A stretch of DNA of 64,000 bases, taken from NCBI GenBank assembly GCA_007844125.1, contig CM017561.1, positions 36,538,862 through 36,602,861 of the forward strand, read 5' to 3'. Below, one piece after another: positions 23,501 to 34,700 of this stretch; positions within the stretch are counted from its first letter, which is position 1, and each line of letters opens with the position of its first letter. The stretch is from Sinonovacula constricta. Lineage: Eukaryota; Mollusca; Bivalvia; Cardiida; Solecurtidae. A model generated the notes under the pieces. That model did not search any database. It was not told the origin of the DNA and was given only the letters and a program-made list of their open reading frames with translations. Made by a program: the position numbers and the translations under genes.

Positions 23501-26500
23501 CCTAGGGCATCAATGAGCAACATTTTGCAAGATCTTTTCATGTAACAATAACTTAGGTTTATATTTGAGAAAAAATATTTTTGGTCCAAACTGTCAGATA
23601 CCTCTTAAACAATTCCTTCAATGAAAAATAAGTCACTTAAAAGTCACTTTATTGCAAAATAGTTCATTATTATTATTTACTAAAAAAAGTCAGCAAACCT
23701 AGGTAACCATAGTCCTGTGTGCATGTTCCAGACTCTGCTGACATCCTATCAAAGACAGATGAGTGCTGATTTCAGCACTAAGCTAGACAAGGTCATATCC
23801 CAGCAAGAGATGTTACTGACCGCCACCACAGATGGTTTGCTGGAAATCAAACAGTCATTGGAAGATATGGAGCAAAGGCCTTGGAATAATAATGATGTGG
23901 TGCCCAAGCAGATCCAAGCACAGCTAGACGAACTCTTTGACAAGCACAAGGCTGAAATAGACAAACTCAGAGCAGAAATGGCTGAACAGAGAAAAGAAAA
24001 GGATCGATTATCTAACAGAGAAATGTCTCAGTTAAGTACATCTAACAGTTTCCAAGCTGTTTATGATTTCCATGAAAGTGAAAAAACAAGCACCAGCAGG
24101 AAACAATCTTCTGTGTTTCCCAAGAACAATGGGTTCCTGTCTCCCAAGGCCCCTCAGGATACAGTATGGAGCAGTAAGGTGCTGTTTGGCCGTTCTAATC
24201 CGTCCCCTGTTGCTACTGTTCTGCCTCAAAGACAGACAACTAAGAGTCAAGCAAGGCAAGTGGAGCAGCAAAGCAATGCCATTCTTCCAACTTCGGAACA
24301 ACATAGTATCAATAACATTGTGGCATCACAGATTAGGGGTGTCTCACAACCGATTAGAGGACAACAGAATGTGTCCGGGATGTCTGAAGAGTCAAGAGGG
24401 GATAAAAATCATCTGCAAAGAATTGCACCAGAAAGCACTAGGAAACGTAAGGCTGACCAGAGTTATGGTGGAGATGTTGATGGTTTGCTGCAGCAGCAAC
24501 AGTCTGGACGTCAACTTAGAAGTCAGAGCAGGACAAACAACTGCAGTCAAAGCCCACAGAAACATGATTATAACCAAGAACAGATAACTGATGATTCTTT
24601 TGATGTAAGTCAGAGCTCTTCACAAGAGCCAGCTGCATCATCACCAGAGCAGCACAGAAACACATCAACGTCTCATCCTCGACAGAGGGAGAAGTACAAG
24701 AAGCAGAGAAAGAAGTCTTCAAAATCTAAAAAGGGTAAAAAACAAGTTACCGCAAAAATATATTCGTCAAAGTGTAAAGGTGAAACCTTATCACAAAAGA
24801 GGAATAAAACTGAAACAACACATTTTACTGGAAGAGAACACATGGCAACATATAGCAGACTGACATCATCGGCTGTCAGAACCCAGGGCCACGAGGCATT
24901 GTACAAGGCCAAACAGCAACCAGCCAGATGTAGTGAAGTATATGACTTCCATGATACCTCACCTCTACAAGTGCCTGCGCTCAGAAGAAACAATCAACTG
25001 GTGACAGACAACAGCAGGTACTGGCTCTAATTGTCACATAGCATAGCTTTAAGTTTGATTATTTACTACAGCTATAATTACAATTTGCTATAGAACTACT
25101 CCTACTATACTTCTCTGTGTATTTAAAATAAATAAAAATTGAAAAATATGTATATCGATATAATAAAACATAAGAATTATCAACTATTTAACCATTTTAA
25201 GGTTCATTGTGGAACTTGTATATGCATATAATGCATAATTATAAAGTCATACTTAAGAATCGGGCATTGACATCGGATAGCCTCATGTCTTCTACCTGTC
25301 AGTTTGCTTATATCAAGATATGGGATGGGATTTGCCGGCATTTTTGCCGATACTGTGCAGCGATGTTTCTATCATTATAGCACAGGGGCACTTATGAGGT
25401 GCCCAGGGACTGAACCCGGCCGGTCAATTATACTGACACCGACAAGTCAGATGTAATGCTGTCCCCTTAGCCCGAGCATTAGGAGGGAAGCCTTTTCCAC
25501 CAACCTTAAAGTTTTTGGCTTGACCCTGCCGGGGTTTGAACCTGCGACCTCCAGATCCGCAATCCGATTCTCTACCATTTGTGCTATTGCGACCGGTTGT
25601 CAAGATATGTCATGTTGCTGTTGTTTTATCAGTCATTCTCTGTATAATCATTTGTATTGTTTTATTTCAGGTCAGCAGCCAATTGGCAGAGTTCAACACA
25701 AACTGATGTAAGTATACTTCTATGTACATGTGTTGGTTTAAATTTGAATCTGCTGTTTTAGATGTATATTTGCATAGAATGATTGGAAAAGTGGCTATGA
25801 ACTATGTTATTGTAAATATTTTCAGTTAAGAAGTATAAAAAGTGACTTTAAGCTAACTTTGATAATGCTGCTATAGATTTTATTGTGAACATTTTCATGT
25901 AAAAAACAGTATGAAAGATGACTAAGCATACTTTGGTCATAACACTATAAATTATTTTATTGCAAACATTTTCATGTAAAAGTATTAAAGATGTCTTTAA
26001 GCTTACTTTAATAACGTTACTATGATTATTTTATTCAAACATTTTCATGTAAAACAGTATAAAAGATGGCTTTAAGTAACCTTACCAAACCTTGATAGAG
26101 CTTCCATCCATGGCTCAGAATTTTAACAACAAACAGAAAACATAGAGATACATCTCTCAGTATGTAAACAATGTTTGTGATTAAATATGTATTGTATCAC
26201 AAGCAACAAGGATAAAGTTTAAATAACATCAGAATAAAAACTTTTCTAAAAATTATATTTTAATTATTTTACCAATATGTACATTATAAGATAAAGATGA
26301 CAGCTTGTATTTTTTTTCAGTCGTATGACAGTAGCAGAGATTCCTCACCATCCTTGTCTATCACAGAAATTTTTATACAGAGGAAAGTGAAAGGTACAAG
26401 AACTCCCAGGAATAATGGTAAACAGTCTGAAACATTAAACTTACCAGATAACATCATCAATCATTTAGTCTCTTTTCTAGTTTCTAGGTTAAACGTTTAA

Positions 26501-28112
26501 TTAAAGCTGATTTTCAGGCTTTCCAGTTAATGGCATAGACTGAGTTACAGCACCTCATATTCAGATTTTTTTATGCTTCCCATTGGTAGGGTGGGAGCTG
26601 GGAGTATATAGTTACAGCTTTGTCTTTCCTTGAGTCTGTCCATTATAATTAGGTGCAGAACCATGTGATTTTATGGCTGTAAACTTGGAGGGTGGATAAA
26701 TCTTAATAAGGAAAAGTGCACTGCACAAGAACAGTAACAGAGAAAGAAGCTCTTTATAGATTTCATGTTGAGGAATAACATATATTTGGTAAGATTACAA
26801 ATGCCCAGAATTTTTTTTAATTGGCATTATACATGATTATAGAGGTCAGGAACTTTCTAAAACACTTATGTTGAAATGATGTTTATTACATTACCTTTTC
26901 TTTATTATGGATATCAAGTCATATATTATAAGCAATGGCCTCCTGTTATAGTTATTACATATACTTTATAGCTCTGACATGGATAAAATACATGTTTATT
27001 TCATAATGAGTTAGATGAAACTGATTTGTTAAGAGTAGTTTTGGTAACAAGTTATATCAACTTAGATGAATCTCCCTTGATTGACCAATTCCTGGATATT
27101 CAGGTACTAACTACCAGGGACTAATAATTAATCAGTGTGGGGTTCAAACTGGGACCCTCTGGTCCCTTATCTAATGCCTTAACCACTAGACCATATGTGT
27201 TCTTTTAGATAATGAGTTGATATTTTAGTACCTAAAAAAATATAACCTGGACCAGGGCATTGTTGCTAAAATAGAAGTTTACGAAAAAGGCATAATTTAA
27301 TTTACTTCAATAACTTTGAAATCCTGGAGGCAGGTGGGTTCATGTCTTTTTATGTTGTTTTCCATTCAGGTCTTTAGATTTAGTTAACATAAATGTTCAC
27401 TTTATTGATTCCAATAGATGCATTCCCATACCAAAGTATAATGACCAGTTCTCGAGATTTCCTCAGTAGTCCCTCCCTTGTACCAGAGTACAGTGATGTC
27501 AGGAACTACAGACGCACCATGCAAACATCCCAACAGTGTGAGGTAAATTATGTTTCATAAATAAAAACCTGTGTAAGCAGTATATATTTTGGAAAAAATA
27601 TTTAACACACAACTGATATGTACATGATATTTAGTTTGAGTGTTATCAGATCATAATATTGACTTGTGATAGCTAGTTCATCTTTTTATTTTTGTTTTTC
27701 ATTTATATTATGAGATTTTCATTTTATATAATCACTTACTTGAAATTAATAAGCCCAGACCAGGGTGAGCAGTTGGTAGAGCATTGGCTCTTGGTTCAGC
27801 ATTTCCAGGTTTCAAACAACAAGCATTAAGGGAATTTATTACTGTATATTGTAATGAAAACCTATATAAATGTAGGAGAATTTATTTTAATACATTTTTT
27901 TCTTATGTTGATATTCTGAACATTCTTTTTAGTGCTATAAAGATTTCTATTCTTATCTATGCTAAATTTTACTTTGTATTCAGCAGATACATGCCCCACC
28001 CAGAACTTACACAGCTGCCCGGAATGGAGGCAAGCGTAAGCTTCAACAGGAGCCAGACATGGACCCTCATTTCAGACATACAATACAGGCACAAAAAAGG
28101 AGACTTTACTAG
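17521..28112 (+). CDS. IHO1: IHO1/CCDC36-like meiotic DNA-break factor, 12 coding exons
   Basis: Exons: 17512-17573, 18116-18266, 18596-18786, 19157-19205, 19449-19524, 19718-19821, 22626-22754, 23732-25017, 25671-25707, 26321-26417, 27418-27542 and 27987-28112 (TAG). Every junction is GT-AG with matching phase. From the ATG at 17521 this gives 807 aa. IHO1 (Mer2 type) binds HORMAD1 on meiotic chromosome axes and scaffolds the REC114-MEI4 machinery that promotes SPO11 breaks. The support is an N-terminal I-Q-E-M-F-P-I segment, an SQ-rich region (FECSQQYSQDFESQ), S-A-F-E-R-Y-M-S-K-P-S-L-F (the S-x-F-x-x-Y-x-x-K-P-x-L-F pattern of IHO1) and a long coiled coil at about residues 130-350. Exon 8 encodes a low-complexity S/Q/K-rich region with a lysine cluster, and the motif V-Y-D-F-H-[ED] occurs twice (Tyr362 and Tyr655). 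The start is uncertain because exon 1 opens after a good acceptor (17511), so a small upstream exon may supply the true N-terminus. The C-terminus ends basic. Confidence 0.68.
20603..20677 (+). other. Possible alternative terminal exon of the IHO1-like gene
   Basis: After the acceptor TACTTTCTACAG a frame continues in phase from exon 6 (ending 19821) for 24 codons, starting EDDTISGETV, and stops at TAA 20675-20677. AATAAA overlaps the stop (20673-20678). Use of this exon would give a protein truncated within the coiled coil. Confidence 0.25.
23141..23604 (+). mobile_element. TTAA-flanked MITE, copy 2 (464 bp)
   Basis: TTAA lies at 23137-23140 and 23605-23608. The left end is AGGTGGTATCCGACAGTTTT. 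The right end in reverse complement is GAGGTATCTGACAGTTTGGA. It shares the internal block GGATTACCTGGATGATATAT with copy 1 in the same orientation. It lies in the IHO1-like intron just before the largest exon. Confidence 0.85.
25323..25599 (-). mobile_element. SINE B, minus-strand copy with 10-bp target duplication
   Basis: TCAAGATATG is present exactly on both sides (25313-25322 and 25600-25609). Read on the minus strand, the element starts with a tRNA-like head (A box AAATGGTAGAGAATCGG, B box GGTTCAAACCCCGG) and continues into a body containing ATAAGTGCCCCTGTGCTATA. A second copy is at 42986-43204. It lies in the IHO1-like intron immediately before exon 9, about 70 bp from the acceptor. Confidence 0.85.
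25800..26085. repeat. Degenerate tandem repeat, about 70-bp unit, four copies
   Basis: ACATTTTCATGTAAAA, then CAGTATAAAAGATG, then CTTTAAGCTTACTTTA recurs with gradual divergence. Intronic. Confidence 0.75.
27100..27200 (-). mobile_element. tRNA-derived SINE head (single copy here)
   Basis: On the minus strand, TGGTCTAGTGGTTAAGGC resembles an A box and AGTTTGAACCCC a B box, about 40 bases apart. The sequence does not fold as a complete tRNA gene by eye, and nearby divergence suggests a SINE remnant. Confidence 0.45.
27755..27825 (+). mobile_element. tRNA-derived SINE fragment
   Basis: GAGCAGTTGGTAGAGCATTG followed by CCAGGTTTCAAAC gives A-box-like and B-box-like elements in tRNA order. No body of a known family from this window follows. 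Confidence 0.4.
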
Positions 28113-28393
28113 ACAGTCTTGACTTATTTACTAGACCTGTGACATAATTTCTTTTACATCATATTAAATATTCATATTACTTCTTTTTAAATAGTAAATT
28201 TAAAATGTTGAAGAGCCACGCTTAAGTATGATAACATTTTAAATGAATACTGCTTTATGTTATGTTATTTTATTAGATTATTTCTCTCATAATTTTTTTT
28301 CTCTTCATTTCACTTTTTTTTTTTGGTAACCTTTTCAAATTTGCTTCATAGAGTTATAAAAACAATGTAAAATACAGGTATTACAACTTTTCA

Positions 28394-28399
28394 AATAAA
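28394..28399 (+). terminator. Candidate polyadenylation signal of the IHO1-like gene
   Basis: AATAAA occurs 282 bp after the TAG at 28110-28112, with T-rich sequence following. It is the first clear canonical hexamer after the stop. Confidence 0.45.
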
Positions 28400-29888
28400 G
28401 GAATTCTTTCTGTTCTCCTATTGATGCTTAAGACTCATCTATTTGCTGGAACATGTTTCAGTGTTATTTTTCTTGTGACTAGCCATGCTGTTGTTTTTTA
28501 TTGCATTTGAGCTACAGCAAAGGGTTGATTATATACACATAAACTTGCACGAGTTTACAGTTTTCATGCCGAAGATCGCTTTTTATTTAAAGTACTTTTA
28601 AGTAAAAAAAATAATCTTGAAGCTTGATTTGAACCTGCACCATTGTATAAAAATATCAAAAGGCAATTAGCATGATCACCTAGTCTCTTTTGATGTTACT
28701 TGCTAATTGTTTCAAAAAATATATTGAAGAAATTTTAGAGACTTAACAGGATTATAATTTTTAATGGTGAGCTATACTGACAAAACCAAATATTCATTTC
28801 ATTGTTGCTAAATAATAAAGTGAATGTATTGATATATAGAGATATAAATATTTCGATCAAATTAGTCAAAAGTATTTGACAGCATATTTTATAGGGTTTT
28901 TTTGTTGTTTTTTTACATCTCTACACTAAAAGTAACTTACTACTTAAATGAAATGTTATCTTCTCTTTGTTTTTTATTTTTTTGTAATCTTGCTGTCATG
29001 TCCAGTCAGAATATGTTGGTTTTCCATTTATTGAAAAATTTTCATCCGTAAATTACTCAATACTACAGACATAAATGTTTTTGCATTCACTGCATGCTAC
29101 ATCAATTGGAAAAAAAAGAGTAACGCAACATGAACTACTTTAAACATATACAACCATCTAGAGTGCATAGAAATACAAAATACTGTAAAATGTGGTCTGT
29201 GCTATGTAACTAGAACAGAGTTAAAGATCACCTCTCCTGGTCTTAGTCCTGGATCCTTCTGCTTATCATGTGTCCATTATATTGAACACTGGGTTTCATA
29301 GTTTAAGATAGGGTGGTTTATCTAACACAAAAACACTGGCAGTTTATCTTACCAATTTTCATTGTCTCAAATTTGACTACTTTTCTGAATCGAGTGAATA
29401 CCTCAGTGCTTGCAGTGCTTTCATTATGTTAATTAACCCACTACAAAGAGACAGTTTCAAGATATAAATAGCTTTTATTCAATAATTAATGTGTTTGTAA
29501 ATAAGGTGTTTGTATGTGTGGTACCTTAAGTAGATCTAGTTTAATAACAGAGTAGACTGATATCACGTTGGACACTATCAGGACTTAAGACACCATTTCG
29601 ATTGTAAATACCACCCAGTGAACTTCACAAATTTAAGGGAATTAACCATTGCCTAGTTTAAACTCTTATGTAAAAGAGTTATTTTCCCTGATCCTATATA
29701 GTTATCAAAATAGTGTGCAAGTCTTGACCGTGTTACCTAAGATTGGTCCTAACTTTGCTACAGTTACTTGTAGGAGAAAATTTTTTTAGGTCGATCTGTT
29801 GCTGCCATGATTTGCATTTGTTTACCGTGTGGCATATGGCCATATCATCCATACTACATACTGTTTGTGGAGATTTTTCTTGGGTACA

Positions 29889-29935
29889 GTGACATTTGTT
29901 TGTTGGGTTTATCATCCCACCAACAGTATTCCAGT
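29889..29935 (-). mobile_element. SINE C 3'-end fragment
   Basis: TTTGTTTGTTGGGTTTATCA then TCCCACCAACAGTATTCC matches the terminal block of the full SINE C copies. No tRNA head is attached. Confidence 0.55.
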
Positions 29936-29967
29936 TATCTGGAGACGGAGGTGACACTTGTTGAACA

Positions 29968-30095
29968 GTCTTAACCAATGTTGGACTAAGAGGTTTCTCA
30001 GTGGAAAGCCAGGTCTTTGATCATACACATTAGTCTTAACCAATGTTGGACTTAGAGGTTTCTCAGTGGAAAGCCAGGTCTTTGACATACACATC
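29968..30095. repeat. Tandem duplication of about 65 bp
   Basis: GTCTTAACCAATGTTGGACT and the following bases through GCCAGGTCTTTGA and ATACACAT occur twice, starting at 29968 and 30033, with very few differences. A recent local duplication. Confidence 0.9.
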
Positions 30096-31746
30096 TTCCA
30101 ATGGACCGATGCCATATAGTCTCTGGCCTCACCATTGTTTCACAACTGTACAGCATGAGTGGAGCAATTAAAGGTACATTTCTTGCTCAAGGAAATTGGC
30201 GGCAACCATGGTTTAAACCACAGACCCCGTGATCCAGATTCATGCATCCTAAACTGCACTATTCTACTCCATAGGGCTGAGCTGTAAATGTGGCCTGTAG
30301 GGTGTTGGTATGGCTTTAATAGAAATGGACTTTTTTAACAAATATAACTCAAGATTTTTTGCCAGACAAACATTCTAATAATTGCGCATACATGAACATA
30401 TTGGATCAACAATTATAGTAGTCAAAGACCGTTACACACATGGAAGTGATACTGATGATCTTTTTGATGACAATTTAAATGTTTCCTGTATAGGACAAAC
30501 AACACATAAAAGATAAAACATTTCTTTCAAAATAAAAAATCAACAACCGTCTATTGGAATGTGTCATACAAAACAAAAGTAGTTCTGCTTAGATTTTAAT
30601 GAAAAAAGGTTTTCATAATTTTACACATAAAGTGATACATGAAAGAATGATCAAATACATTTTGGAAGATGGTTATAAAGGTGAACAATTCTACAGAACT
30701 TATTTTCAATAAAGTACACTATACACGAGATAATAAACTGAGATAACTTTCTTCATTTCAAATTCAAAGTATGTTATACAAACCTTACTAGGGTTGTATC
30801 AAAGTGTCTATTGTAATTAAGGTTCAAAGCACTGATAAATGCACCAAATTATGCACAAGGATTCTAAATAGGGACAATTCAGAATAATGCAACATAATCC
30901 AAAACAGGTTGAGACATTTCAACAACAGCAAAATAAGGACATTATAAAGACAGTATTTGGAAGAAGGTAACAATAGTTTACAAGCAAAAAAAAAATAAAA
31001 AAGAACTAAACATTATGACAAATATTTACTACTCATACATGTTCAAGAAAAGGGTTTAAGTAGCACATGCACCTGATAACAGAGTGTACACCACACCTGT
31101 TTTGATAAATTCAACATAAAATCAAGCACTTCAACGCTGCTTAATAACATAAACCATAACTTTTTATCAAGCCATAACCAGTTAACAGTAAATTTTTTCA
31201 AACGTAAAGAAAATAACAAATAAATGGCACCTTCCTATGGATTTTAAAAGACTGTGCTCCTTGTATGATTGCAAAGCACTTTACTTTGGTCATTAAGCAG
31301 AAATCAAACAGAATCACATTATTACAAATGTGATACAACAACAAAATGTCAGTAAGGATTTAGGAAAATATCATAACCTTGTTGCCAACACTTCAGAAAA
31401 GGTCTTGATAATTCTACAATCTTGTTCACAAAAAAATCTCTATAAGGACAATTGCAACAAAAGGGCATTTGGATTTATGTTGATAAAATCTGTTTACAAT
31501 TGTGTGATGAATATTATTTAAAAGTACCAAAAACAGAACTGAACATCAGTCAAAAAAGAACATCATTTAAAGAAAATTAACTTTTTGGCAGCTGTTTTTT
31601 TTTATGCAGATGTGTTTTCCCATGATATCATAACCCTAACAATACTATATCAACCTAAATATGCATATTTTTATAACACCAATGGAAACTATATGTGTTC
31701 AGTGGAAAAGTGCCTCAGTTACTGAATATCTAAGAAAAACACCTAT

Positions 31747-34700
31747 CTACGCCAACATGGCACGGACTGCCTTAGCGATACAGTTGGCGCTGATACCAAA
31801 CATCTCCATGAGCTCTGTTGGTTTCCCACTGCGTGGTACATCCCTCACAGCCAGCTTCTTGATGCTGATGTCTCTCGCCTCTGACAGGGCTCCTGCCACT
31901 GTGTCTCCCAGACCTCCTGTAAAAGGCAGCAAGTAAAGATGTTTAGATTTAACACAAAGGGAATGAAAAGAAAAGTTAATATTGACCCAAATTACGAGAT
32001 GGATAATTGTAAACTCCAATTTTAAAAATATGACACATAAATCAACATGTATGACCTTTGACATAAGGCATATCCAGGTGGTAAATTAAAGTTAAAATGT
32101 CAATCCACTATACAAGAGCTGAACCCTTTGATTGCATCAACCAAGTTGTAAAATAATTTGCCAGTTTTTAGGTTAACTACCTGTTCAAACTAGCTAAATT
32201 CAACTGGACATACTCCTTAGTTTCCAATAGCTATTCAGCAATAAAAAAATCTAACAGCTTTAAACATACCCCACTCGTAATGATCCTCAACAGTTATTAT
32301 GCGGCCTCCAGTGGCCCGGGCACTGGATAGGATTAGATCTGCATCCAGGGGTTTCAGCGTGAAGGGGTCGATGACACGGATATTGATGCCCTCAGCAGCC
32401 AGGGTGTCTGCAGCTGTCAGTGCCTCCACCAGGGTCACACAGCAGCCAACTACAGTCACCTGGTCATTGTCACTGCTACGCACAACCTGCACATCACAGA
32501 AGACATGGGTATACAATGCAGGATTTACAATAGATATTGGAATGAACAAAATAACTCTGAAAACAAACTAAAATGGTGGCATAACTGGTTATTTGCCCGA
32601 CACATTAAGGGTAGCTGTTGGAAAATATAATTCGACAAAAAAAACATGGAAGATATATTAACTGCTTATCAAAAAGGAAAACAATATACTACTTGCTTGA
32701 ACTATTGTTTTGTTGACTAAGATTTAAAGACTATACACATTCTTTCACTGTAGATAGCATTTACAATTAATATCAATACAATCAACATCAATGGAATTGA
32801 CATATGCTGCCAAAGATGAAAAAAAACACCATCTAACTTCCTTAACCTTGAGCATCACACTTGTAAATTGTATGTGCCACACACCTTCCAGTACATTTCT
32901 GTAAGAAGGTAAAGTTGTATTGAAGAACTGCAAATAATATGAAAGCTTTGGCTCAGACACAATAACAGTATTAGGTGACAGATGAATGAACAGTATGATT
33001 GCTATATGCCACTCTTTGAGCCATAGAAAGAGAATTTTTAAGAAAAAAACAATTGCCAGAACAGCTCTTACTTTTCCTTTTCCTGCCTCAAACACCTCAT
33101 CATTGGCATAGATTGTGGGTATGTTGGGTCTACTGGTTCTGATGAAGCACACTCCCTTTGTGTTAGCGGCCAGTTCTACAGCCCTCTCTGTGGAAACGGC
33201 ATCGCTAGGGTAGAAAACTGTGGAGCCAGGGATTGATCGAAACATGGCTAGGTCCTCCAGCGCCATTTGAGATGGACCATCCTCCCCTGGTGGTAGCAAG
33301 TAGTAACAACACTTATTTTTATAATAAAACAGAAAGATTCAAATAATTTATAGCAATTATGGAACAGGTCATCATTTTCTTGTTACAATTTCTATTTTAC
33401 TTCATAACTACTGTAATTGCTGTTTTTACAGCAAGAAAATTAGCAGTTAGGTTAGGAGTTGAACTAGAAGTGATGCAATGCTGCCTTCAATGCATGTATG
33501 GAAAAACTGGTTAACAAAATGCACTATTTTTTATACATTTATGTTACACGATATTTTAAATTTTATTAAGTAGCCCAAAAAAGATAACATTAAAATAATA
33601 AAGTAGTAGCATACTACAAATACACAATAACAGAACTAGATTTTATGTAAAATATGTGACCACATTTTAAGTCATAATAGTTGTGGTACGAAATAATTCA
33701 AATCGTGAAGTATATGGCACAGAAGATTTGCCGAAATAGAATATTGAATAATGACAATGAAACAGTTGTCTACTATAAGCAAGCATTTAACAAACTTACC
33801 AATGGAGATGCCAGCATGAGAACCTGCAAAGTTACAATTGGTTTGAGATATTGCTCCCATTCTGATCTGGTCAAATGCCCGGGTGAAGAAAGCTGCAAAG
33901 GTGCTACAGAAAACAATGGACCGGTCCCTACAGGCACAGCCTATACCCACACCAACAAGGTTCTGTTCTGCGATGAAGCACTCAATGAACCTCTCTGGGA
34001 ATTTGTTCTGTTGGAGAAATGCTTCTATTATTGATTTGGCAAGTGAAGATATAGGAGTAGTTGTAATCAGAAATAAGATCCAACTAACTTTACTGACAGT
34101 AAGAACTAAGAAGTGTTCTAAAAACTTTGGTCCAAAATGACAATTGAAGCTCTGACTCTGACTAACTTTACTGACAGTAAGAACTAAGAAGTGTTCTGAA
34201 AACTTTGGTCCAAAATGACAATTGAAGTTCTGATTAAAACTAGTTTTTATCCAAAAAAAATAAACTATGATCTTTGATCAAATGGAAAAGAAAAAATTAA
34301 CTAAGATGTTTGACAAAAAGTATAAAGGCCCTAAAAAATTAACATCTCTCTGGTAACTGAGGTAAACATGAACACATAAAAACACCACTTAACTATATTG
34401 TTAAGCTAAAGGATGACATCAGATTTGAAGATTTCCTAAACATTTACTTCTCTTTATGTAGTATGGCAATTCTAAGAACAACAATAATGCCAGTGACCAG
34501 AAATGTCACCTACCCTGAATTTGTCTGCAAAGGTAGAGTTCTTGGTGTCACCATCCAGAGCGACCACTCGGTCATTAGCCTCTCCCAGCTTGGCAAGGGC
34601 TGTGCCATATGCAAGCCGAGTAGCAACCTGTGTGTGGCAACAGACAGGAAAGTAACTTTTTTGTTTCAAGAAAAAAAATCTTATAATACTGACAACACAT

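Larger units (their letters stand above)
28400..31746. other. Convergent intergenic region between the IHO1-like gene and TKT
   Basis: No coding exon is supported. It contains a SINE C end fragment (about 29889-29935), a 65-bp tandem duplication (29968-30095), a tRNA-like remnant around 30200-30275 and AT-rich sequence. A canonical minus-strand AATAAA close to the TKT stop was not found, so the TKT 3' end is undefined. Much of 29470-31746 could be 3' untranslated region. Confidence 0.45.

Noticed and set aside
25520..25711. 63-codon frame starting [11 protein letters not shown]
   Set aside because: It is antisense to the tRNA-like head of SINE B and crosses the target duplication. A common artefact of tRNA-derived SINEs.
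27987..28130. Other reading frame of the last IHO1-like exon (Y-M-P-H-P-E-L...)
   Set aside because: It needs a different phase than the one delivered by the exon ending at 27542.
29400..31746. A defined TKT polyadenylation site
   Set aside because: The nearest canonical minus-strand AATAAA noticed is near 29474, more than 2 kb past the stop. Without transcript data the site cannot be called.
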